Source: Tetracentron sinense
Taxonomy: Eukaryota > Streptophyta > Magnoliopsida > Trochodendrales > Trochodendraceae
Reading direction: 5' to 3'
DNA length: 64,000 nt
Assembly (NCBI GenBank): GCA_015143295.1
Contig: CM026560.1
Location: forward strand, 8,310,501-8,374,500
Every line of letters starts with the position of its first letter. Positions within the stretch are counted from its first letter, which is position 1. Both the position numbers and the translations under genes were made by a program. The notes beneath the pieces were generated by a model. It did no database searches. It was not told the origin of the DNA and saw nothing but the letters and a program-made list of their open reading frames with translations. Positions 45,674 through 57,701 of this stretch are shown in pieces.

Positions 45674-47935
45674 TATAGAGCCCCGGACTTTTTCACGCTT
45701 AATACATGGCACTTTCATAGCCAATTTGCCTTTAAAGTAGTACAATTAATAAATAAGGAAGAAATTGGCAATTTCGAAACTTTGAAAATGTTCCTTTCCG
45801 AAGTACGAACCCAACGCAAGTTCCTTTCCGAAATTCGACAAGCGAGTCAAAAGATATGGCCAAAACAGTTTGGACCTACAGGTAACCGATCGCTCAGTCC
45901 ATAGAGTGATCGATCGGTCCAAAACCGATCGATTGGAGGCTAACGACTGGTCGAAAAATTTGTATGGGAAAATTTCCCAGAGAGTTGATTTTTGGTCGAG
46001 AGCTCAGTAGGCAACCGATCGATCGGTCATAAACACCGATCGCTCGGTCTTCTTGTTTTTGCAGAAATTTCATTAAGGGTGTTTTCGTCTTTTGGGCTTT
46101 TCACTCATGGCTTAAAGGCTTTGCCCGAACATTTGAGGGTTCATACACAACACTTAGATTCTTTTGAGAGATAGAGAGAAAGGAGAAGGGGTTCCCTAAC
46201 CTAGGGTTTGCTTTTAGGGAGAAATCAAAGGGGTTTCAAGACCCACAATCATCCTCAAGCTCGTTTTTCTTCATGATTCAAGGTTCAAGCTCGAGAGGAG
46301 CACTTTTCTCCAAGCTAAGGCAGCTACTCACGAACGTTTTGTGAAGGGGATTCTTTCCCTCATTGATCAAGGTCGGTACCTCTTGCTACCCTCCTAGTTA
46401 TAGCTCCTCTTTTCCTTTATTTCTCTTTGTTTCCTTCCTTTGTACATGTGCTATGAGTTTGGAAGTGTGAACGTGGTGAATGGAGATGGAATAGGCGATT
46501 GGATGCCAATGGTTGTGTTCTGATGATTGAAATGGGGGAGGGCATTGTTTCCATAATAAACACACATTTATGATGTGAGTAAACTCACCTAGAAAAGCAT
46601 GATTTAGGTTTAAATGAATAATGAATAATGAACACACCACATTTGATGAAATGCCAAGGTGAATAAAGTGAGTTGTAAATTAGGAAATGCATGCCTAATA
46701 AATTATGGAAATTGCTAGGGCCTATGATAGTGTGATTTCTTGCTTTCACTAAATGATGTGAATATTGCATTGCTCAATCATGGATGTTATATGTGTTGTG
46801 AATTACCCAAATGTCATATTTAAATTTAAATGCAAGTATGTACATGATTCCCACGAGCACGGCATGCATGACATGATTTACCGAGGTTTTCAAGAACATG
46901 GTTAGAAGTGGGACATATCCTACGATATGTTTTACCTCGCATTTCACAAGAAAACAAGAACAAAAATTCCACGAGGGGTCTCCCCTCACACACAAGTGCA
47001 TAGCATAAAGAAGGGCCTCCCTTCCCTCGCAAGTACATACATATCATGAAGAAGGGTCTCCCTTCCCTCTCAAGTGCATTGCATAAAGAAGGGTCTCCCT
47101 TCCCTCTCAAGGCATCTCACAAGTACATCTTACAAGTGTATCTCACAAGTTACATGATCACAAGGAAGCACGCATGACATGCATGACATGACACGATCTA
47201 CAAGAATCAAGCAAGATAGACAAGACAAGTTTTCAAGCACGAAAATGCTACTGAAGTCAAGTCAAGCGCATAGAGTTTTCAAGGGTTTTATCGGCTTTTA
47301 CGAAATGCAAGCATGAATATAAATTGCTTTACTTCCTTGTATGACATGAATTGTTCCCGTTTTTCATATATGAATTGCTCCTGATTTATGTATTGCCATT
47401 TTTATACTATGACTATTGGTTAGTACTTGGTACACGCTGAGTATTCCATGCTCAGCCGTACTTCTTATGTCGGCAGGTGATAGCGGAGCGGCTGCTCCTT
47501 TCGACATCTATGCTTCGAGTCCTTGGGTAGAAGAGCGGAGCGGCTGCTCCTTTCGACATCTATGCTTTGAGTCCTTGGGTAGAAGAGGAATACGTCAAGG
47601 AACCTGTGGAGGAACCTCCCATAGAGGAGTATCATTAGGTGGTTGTAGATTCTGATTGAATAGCTATGGGTGAGATGAGAGATATACGTTCATGTATTTT
47701 GGCGGGTCTGTCCGCACTTTCTTTTGGATTTCTTTTGTGTAAACTTGGATTTTGTATATACATAGAGGTTTGTTTAGACTTCCGCTGTGTTTTATGGTTA
47801 TGTTTCCGCTATGATGTCCTCTATTGTATATGCTCTATGAGTTTTTGCAGGATGGTTCGTCAAGCAAGTCATGTAAGCCATGATTAGTCGTCCCAAGTTC
47901 ACTCTAACTCCTAAGGTGGGTTTTGGGTCGCGACA
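45674..47935 (+). repeat. 3' LTR of Z
   Basis: 2262 bp, following the polypurine tract. It ends GGTCGCGACA against AAACA. It has leader repeats at 46975-47110 and a hairpin near 47436-47456. Confidence 0.92.
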
Positions 47936-48117
47936 AAACAGGTGTTACGAAATAAATCAATCCAGCTGGTTAAAGTATTATGGCAACATCAAAGTATTGA
48001 AGAAGGTACTTGGGAACTGGAGGATGCCATCAGACGCAATCATCCTCGGTTGTTTCCTGCTTAATATATATTTTGTATGTAAATTTCGAGGACGAAATTT
48101 CTGTAAGGAGGGGAGAT
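47936..48117 (+). pseudogene. Remaining W pol end and polypurine tract
   Basis: The frame reading LVKVLWQHQSIEEGTWELE is the rest of the W chromodomain-like segment displaced by Z. A conserved TTCGAGGACGAAATT phrase and AAGGAGGGGAGAT follow, then the 3' LTR. Confidence 0.85.
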
Positions 48118-49069
48118 TGTAGTGACCCAGAATTTTAATATAATAAAATTTTGGATTATCGGTCCTTAATTGAGGTTAATTAGTTGTATGTTTGATAAAT
48201 TTGTGTAAAGTAGGTATTACTCAGAATTAGGTTGCACTACTATTAAATTAGTGTTTTTCTTCGATCTGTGCACATAGTGTGCCGGTCGGCTATCCGAACG
48301 CCCACCTATCGTTCTGATTCAGTTGCACATCAATTCGCGAAACCGCGATGGTCCTGTGTGTGGAAACATCGAGAAAATCAGGGAATTTGTAGTGTATCGA
48401 ATTTTGATTGGGGCTTTATATTTAGCGAAGTTTCTAATCAAAATCCGTGCGGATTGTTCCACTACATGCTGGAAGGCCATGGGGACGACCGTCTGTCATT
48501 TCGGCAGTTTATTATCTCGTATGGTGAAACCCTAGTGTGTTTTGTATCTGAAATTGGAAAATTTGTAGGTTTTGCGAATTCTTCTGGTCGCACTTTTTGG
48601 CAATCAAAACTCATCAAATTTCCCCAAAATTTTTACAGCAGGTGTCAGACTACCCCAAGATCGATCACCTGAAGTTTTTCAAAATCGAAAATCATATGGT
48701 ATGGTTTCGAAATGACTTTCGGCGACATTACCGAAAACCGGTCGCGATTCGCAAGCTGCGACACGTGTCTCTACTCAGGCCAACACGTGGCACTTTCCAA
48801 GCGACACTTAGCGTGCATGTGTGCGTTAGGCTGGTATATAAATAGTAGACCACCCCCCAGCCATTTCTCTCATCCTGGTGAGAGAGAGGCGAAGCCCTGC
48901 CGAATTTTCTAGAGAGAAACATTCTAGAGAGAGAAAGGGAATTTTCTAGAGAGAGAGATAAGAGGCGTATCCTGATGTTTTTGGACATGCTGAGCGCATT
49001 GGCAGCATCTATTTCATCTCTCGGAGCTTTGAAACACGTGTACCAGAGGTAACAAAAACCCTTTCTTAT
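48118..49069 (+). repeat. 3' LTR of W, cut after 952 bp
   Basis: Matches the first ~950 bp of the 5' LTR of W, including TATA near 48835 and the uninterrupted GAAAC site at 48916-48920. It ends abruptly at the junction with element U, inside the leader just after the candidate splice donor. Confidence 0.9.
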
Positions 49070-49159
49070 ACTCTTGGATCAAATCTATGATGTACGGTCG
49101 AACTGTACATCCGTGGCTTGATACTCTTGGATCAAATCTATGATGTACGGTCGAACTGT
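49068..49159. repeat. 39-bp direct repeat at the W/U junction
   Basis: ATACTCTTGGATCAAATCTA and the next 19 bases occur at 49068-49106 and again at 49121-49159. The second copy continues into U as expected. The first sits at the junction as filler. Confidence 0.8.
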
Positions 49160-51585
49160 GACATTTACCAAAATAGGGCTGTGGACGGAATTATTCACAC
49201 TAATGTCCAGATTTGCCAAATCTTCCAATAGCCTCCATTCCTAAATCAACATGTGGGCCAACAACCCCGGAGGTCTTCTACTCAAAGCGTCAGCCACTAC
49301 ATTTGCTTTGCCTGGGTAGTATTGGATGGTGCATTCGTAGTCTTTCAAAAATTCCATCCAACGTTGTTGCCGTAGATTTAGATCCTTTTGGAAAAAGAGG
49401 TACTTGAGGCTCTTGTGGTTCGTGAACACAGAGAACTCTTTCCCGTTAAGGTAATGTCTCCAAATCTTAAGTGCAAACACAACTGCAGCAAGTTCCAAGT
49501 TATGCGTGGGGTAATTCTTTTCATGCTCCTTCAATTGCCTTGATGCATAGGCAATGACCTTCTTGTGCTGCATGAGCACACACCCAAGTTTGACATGTGA
49601 GGCATCACTGTACACCTCATAGCCACCATGTCCGGATGGCACAGCAAGGACGGGGGCTGTGGTAAGCCTCTTCTTCAGTTTCGTGAAACAGATCTCGCAC
49701 TTGTCGCTCCATACGAACTTGGCATTCTTCCTGGTTAGGTAAGTAAGCGGTGCTACAAGGCTCGAGAACCCCTCTACGAATCTCCTGTAATAGCCTACCA
49801 ACCCAAGGAAACTGAGTATTTCTATGATGCTCTTGGGCCTTGCCCAACTCATGACTGCCTCTATCTTCTTCGGATCTATCGAGATGCCTTCCGCAGAAAC
49901 AACGTGGCCTAGGAATGCCACCTCTTCCAACCAAAACTCACACTTGTTAAGTTTGGCATACAGCTTGTGCTCTCTCAGCATTTCCAAAGCAAGGCGAAGG
50001 TCTCGCACGTGATCTTCTCGTGTCTGGGAATATACCAGTATGTCATCGATAAACACGATCACGTATCGATCAAGATATGGCTGGAACACCCGGTTCATCA
50101 GATTCATAAAGGCTGCCGGCGCGTTCGTGAGACCAAAAGGCATCACCAAGAACCCGTAGTATCCGTACTGAGTTTGGAAAGCAGTTTTAGGAACATCTTC
50201 CATCTTGATCTTCAACTGGTGATAGCCAGACTGAAGATCGATCTTAGAGATAAATCTCGCTCCCTTTAACTGATCGAACAAGTCATTAATCCTAGGCAAT
50301 GGATACCTATTCTTTATAGTGACTTTGTTTAACTGCCTGTAATTGACGCACATCCGCATCGAGCCATCCTTCTTCTTAACAAATAAAACTGGGGTCCTCA
50401 CGGTGAGACACTTGGTCGAATGAAACCAAGGCCTTGCATCTCCTCCAATTGAGTTTTCAACTCCTTGAGTTCAATCGGGGACATCCTGTACAGAGCCCGG
50501 AAGATAGGAGCTGTGCCTGGTGCAAGCTTGATCACAAACTCAATCTCCCTATCTGGAGGCAACCCTGGCAAATCCTCTGGAAATACATCCAGGAATTCAC
50601 TCACGACCGGAATAGTTGAAAAGTCCTTTGCCTCGGGTTTGCTAGGCTCAATGCCGTAAAGCGGGCGATATCTTTACTTCTCAACCCCAGAAAGTGAAAT
50701 GGCTTCCCTTCCACCGGCTTGAAGAGTACCATCTTCTCAAAGCAAGCTATATGTCCATGATGAGCTGCTAACCAATCTATCCCTAATATAACATCGAAGT
50801 CCTGGAATCCCAGGACGATGAGATCGACTGCCAATTCATGGTTTCTAATTTGAACTGCACTGTCTCTAAAAATGTTATCTGCCACTACCATTTTTCCGAG
50901 AGGAGTCGAAATAAATAACTTTGATTCTAGCTGACTAGGCTTCATAGAAAAGCCTTGGGAAAAACTCGGTGAGACAAACGAGTGCGTAGACTCGTTATCG
51001 ATCAACACACGAGCCAAACACTCATTGACTAGTAAAGTTCCTGAAATTTTAACTAGCTAAGTCAATCTATACATCAACATCATAAGTATAGGTATATAGA
51101 TATATAGCAGGCCAAGTACGTACACAAGGAATAAGACATAACTTGACAATCATGGACAGTCGATCAACTTTAAAGGCGTACCATACACTACATCATCAGA
51201 TGCAAGTGCGTCACCCTCTGTTAAGGTAAATACTCGCCCCTGATTCGCCTGGCGAGGCAGAGGTGTAGATCGTGCAGGCTGGGAGGACGCCTGGTATGAT
51301 CCTGTTGGGCTTACTGGGAGCCTAATCCCCTGTGGCTGGCCTGGTAAATGCCTCATCGGATAATCCTTAATCATGTGGCCCTAGCGACCACAATGGAAAC
51401 ATCCACCCGATGCCTTCCTACAATCTCTAGCCAGGTGCCTTCGGCCGCAAAAAGTGCAGACCTCATATGTATAAGTCGGAGGGGCCAGAGGTGGAGCATA
51501 CCTTGCTACCTGAGGTGCAATAGCCTATGGGGCAGGAAGCGTATAAGATGGCCTCTGAGGTGGTGCTGGCCACGCATACTGTGGT
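49070..51585 (-). mobile_element. Element U, left piece: reversed gypsy fragment
   Basis: On the minus strand this holds, from 51585 down, the end of gag (Pro-rich, zinc-knuckle area), protease ([17 protein letters not shown] near 51010), RT and RNase H (one long frame 50401-49241 with [10 protein letters not shown] and [16 protein letters not shown]), and the start of the integrase region. It is close in sequence to Z. It is truncated at 49069/49070 and is split by element V. A fossil with several breaks. Confidence 0.88.
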
Positions 51586-51829
51586 TGTAGCACCCCGCAC
51601 TTTTCCATACTTAATGAATAGCACTTCATAGCCAATTGGCCTTTCACGTAGTCTAATTTATAAATAAGTGAGAAATCGAAAATTCTGCAACTCCAGGAAT
51701 GTTCATCTTCAAAAGACGAATCCAACGCAAGTCGAATCGTCAAAATCTGGCAAACGAGTCAAAAGATATGGCCAAAAGACCTAAGCGAAAAATGAGGAAA
51801 ATCAGCAAAATAGGCAAAGGAAAGACCAA

Positions 51830-52022
51830 CCGTTCGACCGCTCCATCCACAGGTCGACCCGTTGCCTACCGGTCAACCGCACTACCCACCGGTCGACCGC
51901 TATCGCACTAATTTTGTATGGGGGAATTTTCCAGAGAGGGAGTTTTGGACCGATCAACCGCTCCAGCCAACCGGTCGACCGCTAGCCTACCGGTCGACCG
52001 CTCCTATGATCGATCGACCGCT
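51830..52022. promoter_or_regulatory. U3 palindrome array, V 5' LTR
   Basis: Repeated ACCGGTCGACCGCT with CGGTCGACCG as a 10-bp palindrome, plus CGATCGACCG variants. The conserved core GTATGGGGGAATTTTCCAGA lies near 51915. TCTATATAAACC follows at 52098. The 3' LTR repeats this at 61321-61498 with TATA at 61574. Confidence 0.7.
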
Positions 52023-52099
52023 CCTCAAGCATTTTGCCTATTCAGTCTATTTTGGCCAAAATTTTAAGGGTAGGATGGTCATTTGACCACCCCACTTTC

Positions 52100-52107
52100 T
52101 ATATAAA
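52100..52107 (+). promoter_or_regulatory. TATA box of V LTR
   Basis: TATATAAA in the sequence TTTCTATATAAACCCC, about 78 bp after the array. Conserved in the 3' LTR at 61574. Confidence 0.7.
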
Positions 52108-53363
52108 CCCCAAATCCGTGGGTGAGGGTTTCATAAACCCTCAAGTCTTATATTGGGAGAAATTGGCGAAGGAAGAGAGGAAGAAACTAGGGTTTTGCTC
52201 AAGACCCATCTCAAGCAAGGATTTTTCTACTCAAAGGACCTAATCTCATCTCCCTTCAAGTTCTCCTCCAAGTTTAAAGGTTAGTAGACCCTACTAACTT
52301 CCATTAGCAATAACCTAGGTTTTTCCATTTTGGTTGATGATTATTGATCTCATGTTTCCCTCCTTTTGAAATATGTTATCTCTATAAAATGTAAACAAGA
52401 TAATAAGGAATGTGGTGATGTATGGATGGATGAGGGGTTGAGGCGATTGGATGCCGTATGGATGTTGTGTGATGTATAAAATGGAAAATGGTGGAAGAGC
52501 ATTTTACGAATAATGAACTACCTTGATAATGCGGTGGAAAATATGCACTAAAAAGAGTAGGATGAACTACTAAGGAGGTATTGCATGCTCTATGTTTGAC
52601 AATATGCCTAAACCAAGAATTAATGAATTCAATTAAGGAAACGGATGTAAACTTTATGCAGTTATGCTTGTAAATGATGACCTGACCAAATGCCATGTTA
52701 ATCACCTAAATTCTTACATGTTTATACTGTGAATGGAAATGTGACGTAATATCCCTCGTGTTACATGTGTTTCCATGACTATCACTATTGGTACACACAC
52801 GAGCACGCATGCATGCATGAACCAAGTTTCCAAGAGTATGTGCATACAATAAATCAACAAGAAAACTAAACAAGTAATTAAAACCAATACATGTCAGGGA
52901 GGTTGGTAGCCTAAGGGTGTTCGGGTACTAGCCTCTGGCTCACAAGAAAACAACATGTCAAGGAGGTTGGCAGCCCAGGGAGGTTCGGGTGCTAGCCTCT
53001 GGCTCACAAGTAAAGGAAATATGTCAAAGAGGTTGGTAGCCCAAGTGAAGGGTACTAGCCTCTGGCTCACAAGAGAAGATTCACAAGTATACAAGATGAG
53101 ACAAGACACGCATGCATGATTTTCACAAGCAATACCGAGACATGAAATGAGTTTTCCAAGCATGAGTTTCATCGGAGTTCTCGGATCAATGCACACATGT
53201 CAAGATAATGATATTGTTCATGTTCAAATACTATTTATCTTATGATACTAATGTTTCTTTGAATTGATGCCTTGAATATTGTTCACCCCTGTTGTGCTTT
53301 ATTATTGCTATGGTTAGCTAGTAGTTTGAACTCGCTGAGTATTGCATGCTCAGCCATACCTTT

Positions 53364-53504
53364 ATGTCGGCAGGTACCGAGGAAGCCATCTACCTGGAGC
53401 CTTGGGTCGAGGAAGAATACGTAGAGGAGAGAGAGCCGTCTATCCCATTACAGTCTCAGGCGGATCGAGACCTCGACGTGTGGCCATACCTCGACTACTG
53501 TTGA
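53364..53504 (+). CDS. Short LTR ORF, PWVEEEY family, 46 aa
   Basis: ATG-TCG-GCA-GGT start 10 bp after the hairpin. It encodes 46 residues: MSAGTEEAIYLEPWVEEEYV, then a longer tail with SQADRDLDVWPYLDYC. The 3' LTR copy at 62829-62969 keeps the same length and stop with a few residue changes. Compared with the Z type, the APFD block is missing and the tail differs, while the PWVEEEY core is kept. Confidence 0.5.
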   Translation: MSAGTEEAIYLEPWVEEEYVEEREPSIPLQSQADRDLDVWPYLDYC

Positions 53505-53791
53505 GGGGAGAGTATGAGAGGGTTCTTTTGTATATTTTGATTGGTGGGCCTATCCACCTTAGACTTAATCACGTTTTGTGTACATGTTCACTTGGAATAC
53601 TATTTTAGAAATTTAGAAGAAAAGAAAAAGTTAGTTCACGTTTCCACATCCATGTTTAGCTTCCGTGCTCTGATTATTATTCTTATTGTATCACATTAGC
53701 CTTGTTTACTTCAAGATGGTTTGGCAGGTACGAATAGTCACACCTAAAGTATCCCTTAACTCTTAGGATGTATTTTGGGGCGTGACAGAGG

Positions 53792-53803
53792 TGGTATCAG
53801 AGC
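53792..53803 (+). promoter_or_regulatory. Primer binding site of V
   Basis: TGGTATCAGAGC, 4 bp after the LTR end. It matches the initiator-Met tRNA complement. Confidence 0.88.
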
Positions 53804-54109
53804 TCTAGGCATTAGAGTCCTTAGGGTCACTTAGTACTCGATATCATGATTGAACAAGGCAATAGGTATTATGAAGGAGTCGTATTCCAAGTATAGACTA
53901 ACAAGTTAGTCTAGGTGAAAATAGGTTGACCTTCAACCAAACTTAGAGTCCTATGCTGGGAACACGGATTGTATGTTATGCTATTCTGTTGTATACCATG
54001 TGTGCATTATTCTGTGCTTAGAAAAATATGCTTTGAATGAATGGTGAAATTGTTACTAAATGCGTATCCACGTTAGACTCATGTTGTACTGTCGTCCTCA
54101 GGAGTAATC

Positions 54110-55345
54110 ATGAGGCATGGTGCACAAGGTCATGGATACAATACTCGGGGCAATGGTAGTGATGCTCCATCGGGTGATGATCAACCCGATTTTGCCCAAG
54201 CCTTTGCTTCAATAGCCGAGACTTTGGCTATGTTAGCGGCAAGGCAACCGGCTACTCCACCTAATGCTGCACTTATACCGGCTCCTCCTAATCAAGCACA
54301 AGCCGGAATAGAGGCTTTTCGGAGGATAAGGCCTCCAACATTTTGTGGAAGCATTGATCCACTTGTGGACGAGGGATGGATTCGGCAATTGGAAAAGATA
54401 TTTTCGGTATTGGCACCTACAGAGGCGGAAAGGGTTACTTGGGCCGCCTTCATGCTTGAAGGTGAGGCCGATCATTGGTGGAAGTCTGCACTTAGGACTC
54501 GGGAGTTGGCCCGACAGGGTTAAGACTGGACTTGGGGAGAATTCTTAGATGTCTTCAACAAGAAGTACTTCCCAATAGGGATGAAAGAGAAGATGGAAGT
54601 TGAGTTCATTACCTTGGAACAAGGTAATATGTCAGTAGCCGCCTATGAGGCTAAGTTCTCGAAAGTATCTCGATTTGCTCCACATATGATAGATACCGAG
54701 GTGATGAAAGCCCAGAAATTTGAGAGAGGGTTAAAGACTTACCTCAAGGATCAAGTTTCAATGTTCCGACACGAGACCTATCCCGAGGTAGTAGACAAAG
54801 CGCTATTAGCTGAGGCTAATTCTGAAGAGTTCTTCAAAAGAAGAGGGATGGAGAAAGGACAGTCAAGTAGCTCAGGGGAGAAGAGAGCTAGGACTATGTC
54901 ATACCAGTCCGTGGGACCGGCTCAGTTACAGAGGATGCCTTCCGTACCATAGGCTTCCCGTCCTTTTGCTCCACCGGCTTTTTACCCAGCTACCTTATAT
55001 GCTCCTTGCCCTGCACTACCTCAGGCTACGGGTTATGCTCCTTCCACCTATTCACATGACGTCTACACCCTTTGTGGAAGGAGGCATCCAACAGGGGAAT
55101 GCCGGAAGGATACAGGAGGCTGTTTTCATTGTGGCGACCAAGGCCACATGATTTGGGATTACCCCCGACGTCATCTACCAGCTCAGTCTCAGGGGAGTAG
55201 GCCCCCTATTAGGCAGAGTTCTCAATAGGGATCTTCCCAGGCTTCGAGGGCCTCACCGTCTACACGGGTTCCTCGCCCAGCCACCCAGGGCTAGGTTTTC
55301 GCCCTATCCGAGAGAGACGAACGCGCATCCGATGATGTCGTGCAA
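54110..55345 (+). pseudogene. V gag region (fossil)
   Basis: Begins MRHGAQGHGYNTRG and shows EAFRRIRPPTFCGSIDPL, WIRQLEKIFSVLAPTEAERV, MLEGEADHWWKSALRTREL and EQGNMSVAAYEAKFSKVSRF. A Pro-rich section and a zinc-knuckle-like segment follow near 55120. Broken, like the rest of the element. Confidence 0.85.
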
Positions 55346-55459
55346 GGTACGTAAGAATTCTAGAAGTTTTAAGTTGTGAAAAGTTTCCATTTTATGATGA
55401 GTTGTTATATATATTAGGGGTTACCTATGTATGATGTATGTCTTGTTTGAAATCTACTG

Positions 55460-57292
55460 ATGTTAGTGTTTAATCACACAGGCGCCTTATTAGTGAACGA
55501 GTGTCTCACCCGAGTGTTGATTAACACAGGATCCACTCACTCCTTTGTTTCACCCAGTTTCACAAAGGGATTTTCGATTGAGACTACTTCGTTAGAGTGG
55601 GAGTTGACCATTGCAACTCCGCTTGGCAAGTCGGTCGATACAGACAAAATATATAGAGATTGTGTGGTTCAAGTTGGGGAGAATGACCTATTAGTCGATC
55701 TCATCATCCTAGATTTCCAAGACTTGGATTTGGATGTCATCCTAGGGATGGATTGGTTGTCAAACCATCACAACCACGTTGCCTGCTTTGAAAAGATGGT
55801 GAATTTCTAGCCGAAAGGGGTAAAACCATTTCACTTTCGAGGATTGAGAGAAAGGGATATTGCTCACCTTGCAGCTTTGAGCTTAGTAAACCCAGAAGCA
55901 CAAAACTGCTCAACCATTCCAGTAGTGAGTGATTTCTTAGATGTGTTTCTGGAAAAACTTCCCGAGTTACCTCCGAATCAGGAGATTGAGTTCGCAATAG
56001 AGCGTGCTCCGGGCACCGCTCCGATTTCAAGGGCACTGTATAGAATGGCCCCCATAGAGCTTGAAGAATTGAAGAAGCAGATTGAGGAGTTACAACAACT
56101 TGGCTTCATCCAACCAAGTGTCTCACAATGGGGAGCTCCGGTCCTCTTTGTGAAGAAGAAGGACGGGTCGATGAGAATGTGTATAGACTACCGTCAGTTG
56201 AATAGAGTCATTATCAAGAATCGTTATCCGTTGCCACGGATAGATGACCTATTTGACCAACTGAACGGTGCGAGATTCTACTCCAAGATTGATCTTAGAT
56301 CAGGATATCACCAGTTAAGGATCAGGGCGGAAGATGTTCCGAAGACGGCCTTTAGGACTCGGTATGGGCACTACGAGTTCCTTGTTATGCCTTTTGGGCT
56401 GACAAATGCACCGGCGGCATTCATAGACCTGATGAACCAGGTGTTCCAATCATACTTAGATCGATGTGTGATTGTGTTCATCGATGACATTTTCGTATAT
56501 TCCCACACACGGGAAGATCACGCACGAGATCTCCGCCTTGCTCTGGAGATGTTGAGAGAGCATAAGCTATATGCCAAATTGAGTAAGTACGAATTCTGGT
56601 TAGAGAAGGTAGCATTTCTCGAGCATGTAGTGTCAGCTGAGGGCATTTCTGTTGACCCAGGAAAGATTGAGGCAGTTATGAGTTAGGAGAGACCCAAGAG
56701 CGTCATGGAGATACGAAGTTTTCTCGGGTTGGCAGACTATTATCAGAGATTTATTGAGGGATTCTCCAGTTTGGCTGCACCTCTCACTTACCTAACGAGG
56801 AAGAATGCCAAGTTCAGTTGGAGCGACAGATGCGAAGTGAGTTTCCAGGAGTTGAAGAAACGCCTTACGACGGCCCCCGTCCTTACAGTACCATCTGGAC
56901 ATGGTGGTTATGAGGTGTACAGTGATGCCTCGCACATCAGGCTTGGGTGCGTTCTCATGCAGCACAAGAAAGTTATTACCTATGCATCAAGGTAATTGCA
57001 GGAGCATGAAAAGAATTACCCCACTCACGACTTAGAGCTTGCGGCGGTCGTGTTTGCACTCAAGATTTGGTGTCATTACCTTTATGGGGTAGAGTTCTAT
57101 GTGTTCACGAATCATAAGAGCCTCAAGTACCTCTTTTCCCAAACGGAACTAAATTTACGGCAACAGCGTTGGATGGAATTTTTGAAAGACTACGAGTGAA
57201 CCATCCAATACCACCCGGGCAAAGCAAACGCAGTGGCGGACGCTTTGAGTAGGAAACCTCCAGGGTTGTTGGCTCATATGTTAGTGCGGGAG
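55460..57292 (+). pseudogene. V pol region, first part (fossil): protease, RT, RNase H
   Basis: Protease ([20 protein letters not shown]) is near 55520. RT extends from about 55930 with [44 protein letters not shown] and FIDDIFVYS near 56490. RNase H ([32 protein letters not shown]) follows. The region ends at the reversed solo LTR inserted at 57293. Confidence 0.88.
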
Positions 57293-57581
57293 TGTCGCGA
57301 CCCAAAACCCACCCTAGGAGTTAGAGTGAACTTTGGACGACTAATCATGACTTGCTTGACAACCAACCTGCAAAACCCACAGAGCATATACCATAGAGGA
57401 CAATATAGCGAAAACATAACTATAAAACACAGCGGAAGTCTGACCAAACCTCTATGAATATACATGCGCAAATCCAAGTTATACAAAAGTAAACCAAAGA
57501 AAGTGCGGACAGACCCGCCAAAATACATGAAAGTATATCTCTCATCCCACCCACAGCTATTCACTCAGAATCTACAACCAC

Positions 57582-57701
57582 CTAATGGTAACCCTCTACG
57601 GGAGGTTCCTCCAAAGGCTCCTCGACGTACTCCTCCTCCACCCAAGGGCTCGGAGCACAGATATCAAATGGAGCAGCTGCTCCGCCATCACCTGCCGACA
57701 T
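57582..57701 (-). CDS. Short LTR ORF, PWVEEEY family, 39 aa
   Basis: ATG-TCG-GCA-GGT start on the minus strand. The 39 residues contain APFDICAPSPWVEEEYVEEP and an EP-rich tail ending in EGYH. It follows the conserved hairpin. Length matches the copies at 18486, 23877 and 40202. Confidence 0.5.
   Translation of the reverse strand: MSAGDGGAAAPFDICAPSPWVEEEYVEEPLEEPPVEGYH

Larger units (their letters stand above)
38375..47935 (+). mobile_element. Element Z: gypsy chromovirus, TSD GAACA/AAACA
   Basis: LTRs at 38375-40619 and 45674-47935 enclose a primer site, gag, pol and the polypurine tract AAGGGGGGGAGAA. The target duplications differ at one base. At 9.56 kb it is the most compact full-length element in the window and contains no nested insertion. 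Its LTRs are similar over most of their length. It is broken, with perhaps eight to ten breaks, but gag is the longest continuous frame here. It inserted into the 3' end of W pol. Confidence 0.92.
15857..49069 (+). mobile_element. Element W: gypsy chromovirus with ~3.3 kb LTRs, host of nested elements
   Basis: The 5' LTR starts TGTAGCGACCCGG at 15857 and ends TGTCACA at 33033 once the nested solo LTR and element X are set aside. A primer site follows at 33034, then gag, protease, RT, RNase H, integrase and a chromodomain-like end (split by element Z). The polypurine tract AAGGAGGGGAGAT comes next, and a 3' LTR from 48118 that is cut at 49069. Net length without insertions is roughly 9.7 kb plus the missing LTR end. 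It is broken, with well over ten breaks. The LTRs look clearly more diverged than those of Z, so it is the oldest full-length gypsy element here. Confidence 0.85.
51586..53787 (+). repeat. 5' LTR of V
   Basis: 2202 bp. U3 is of the Z-like type b, but the array consists of GGTCGACC dyads (51830-52022). TATA is at 52100. Leader repeats lie at 52890-53075, the hairpin at 53334-53354 and the short ORF at 53364-53504. Confidence 0.92.

Noticed and set aside
46826-47110. Reverse-strand frame with repeated GRPFF/GDPSL phrases, also at 39548 and 17957
   Set aside because: It is the translation of the leader dyad repeats (GAAGGGTCTCCCTTC) in Z-type LTRs.
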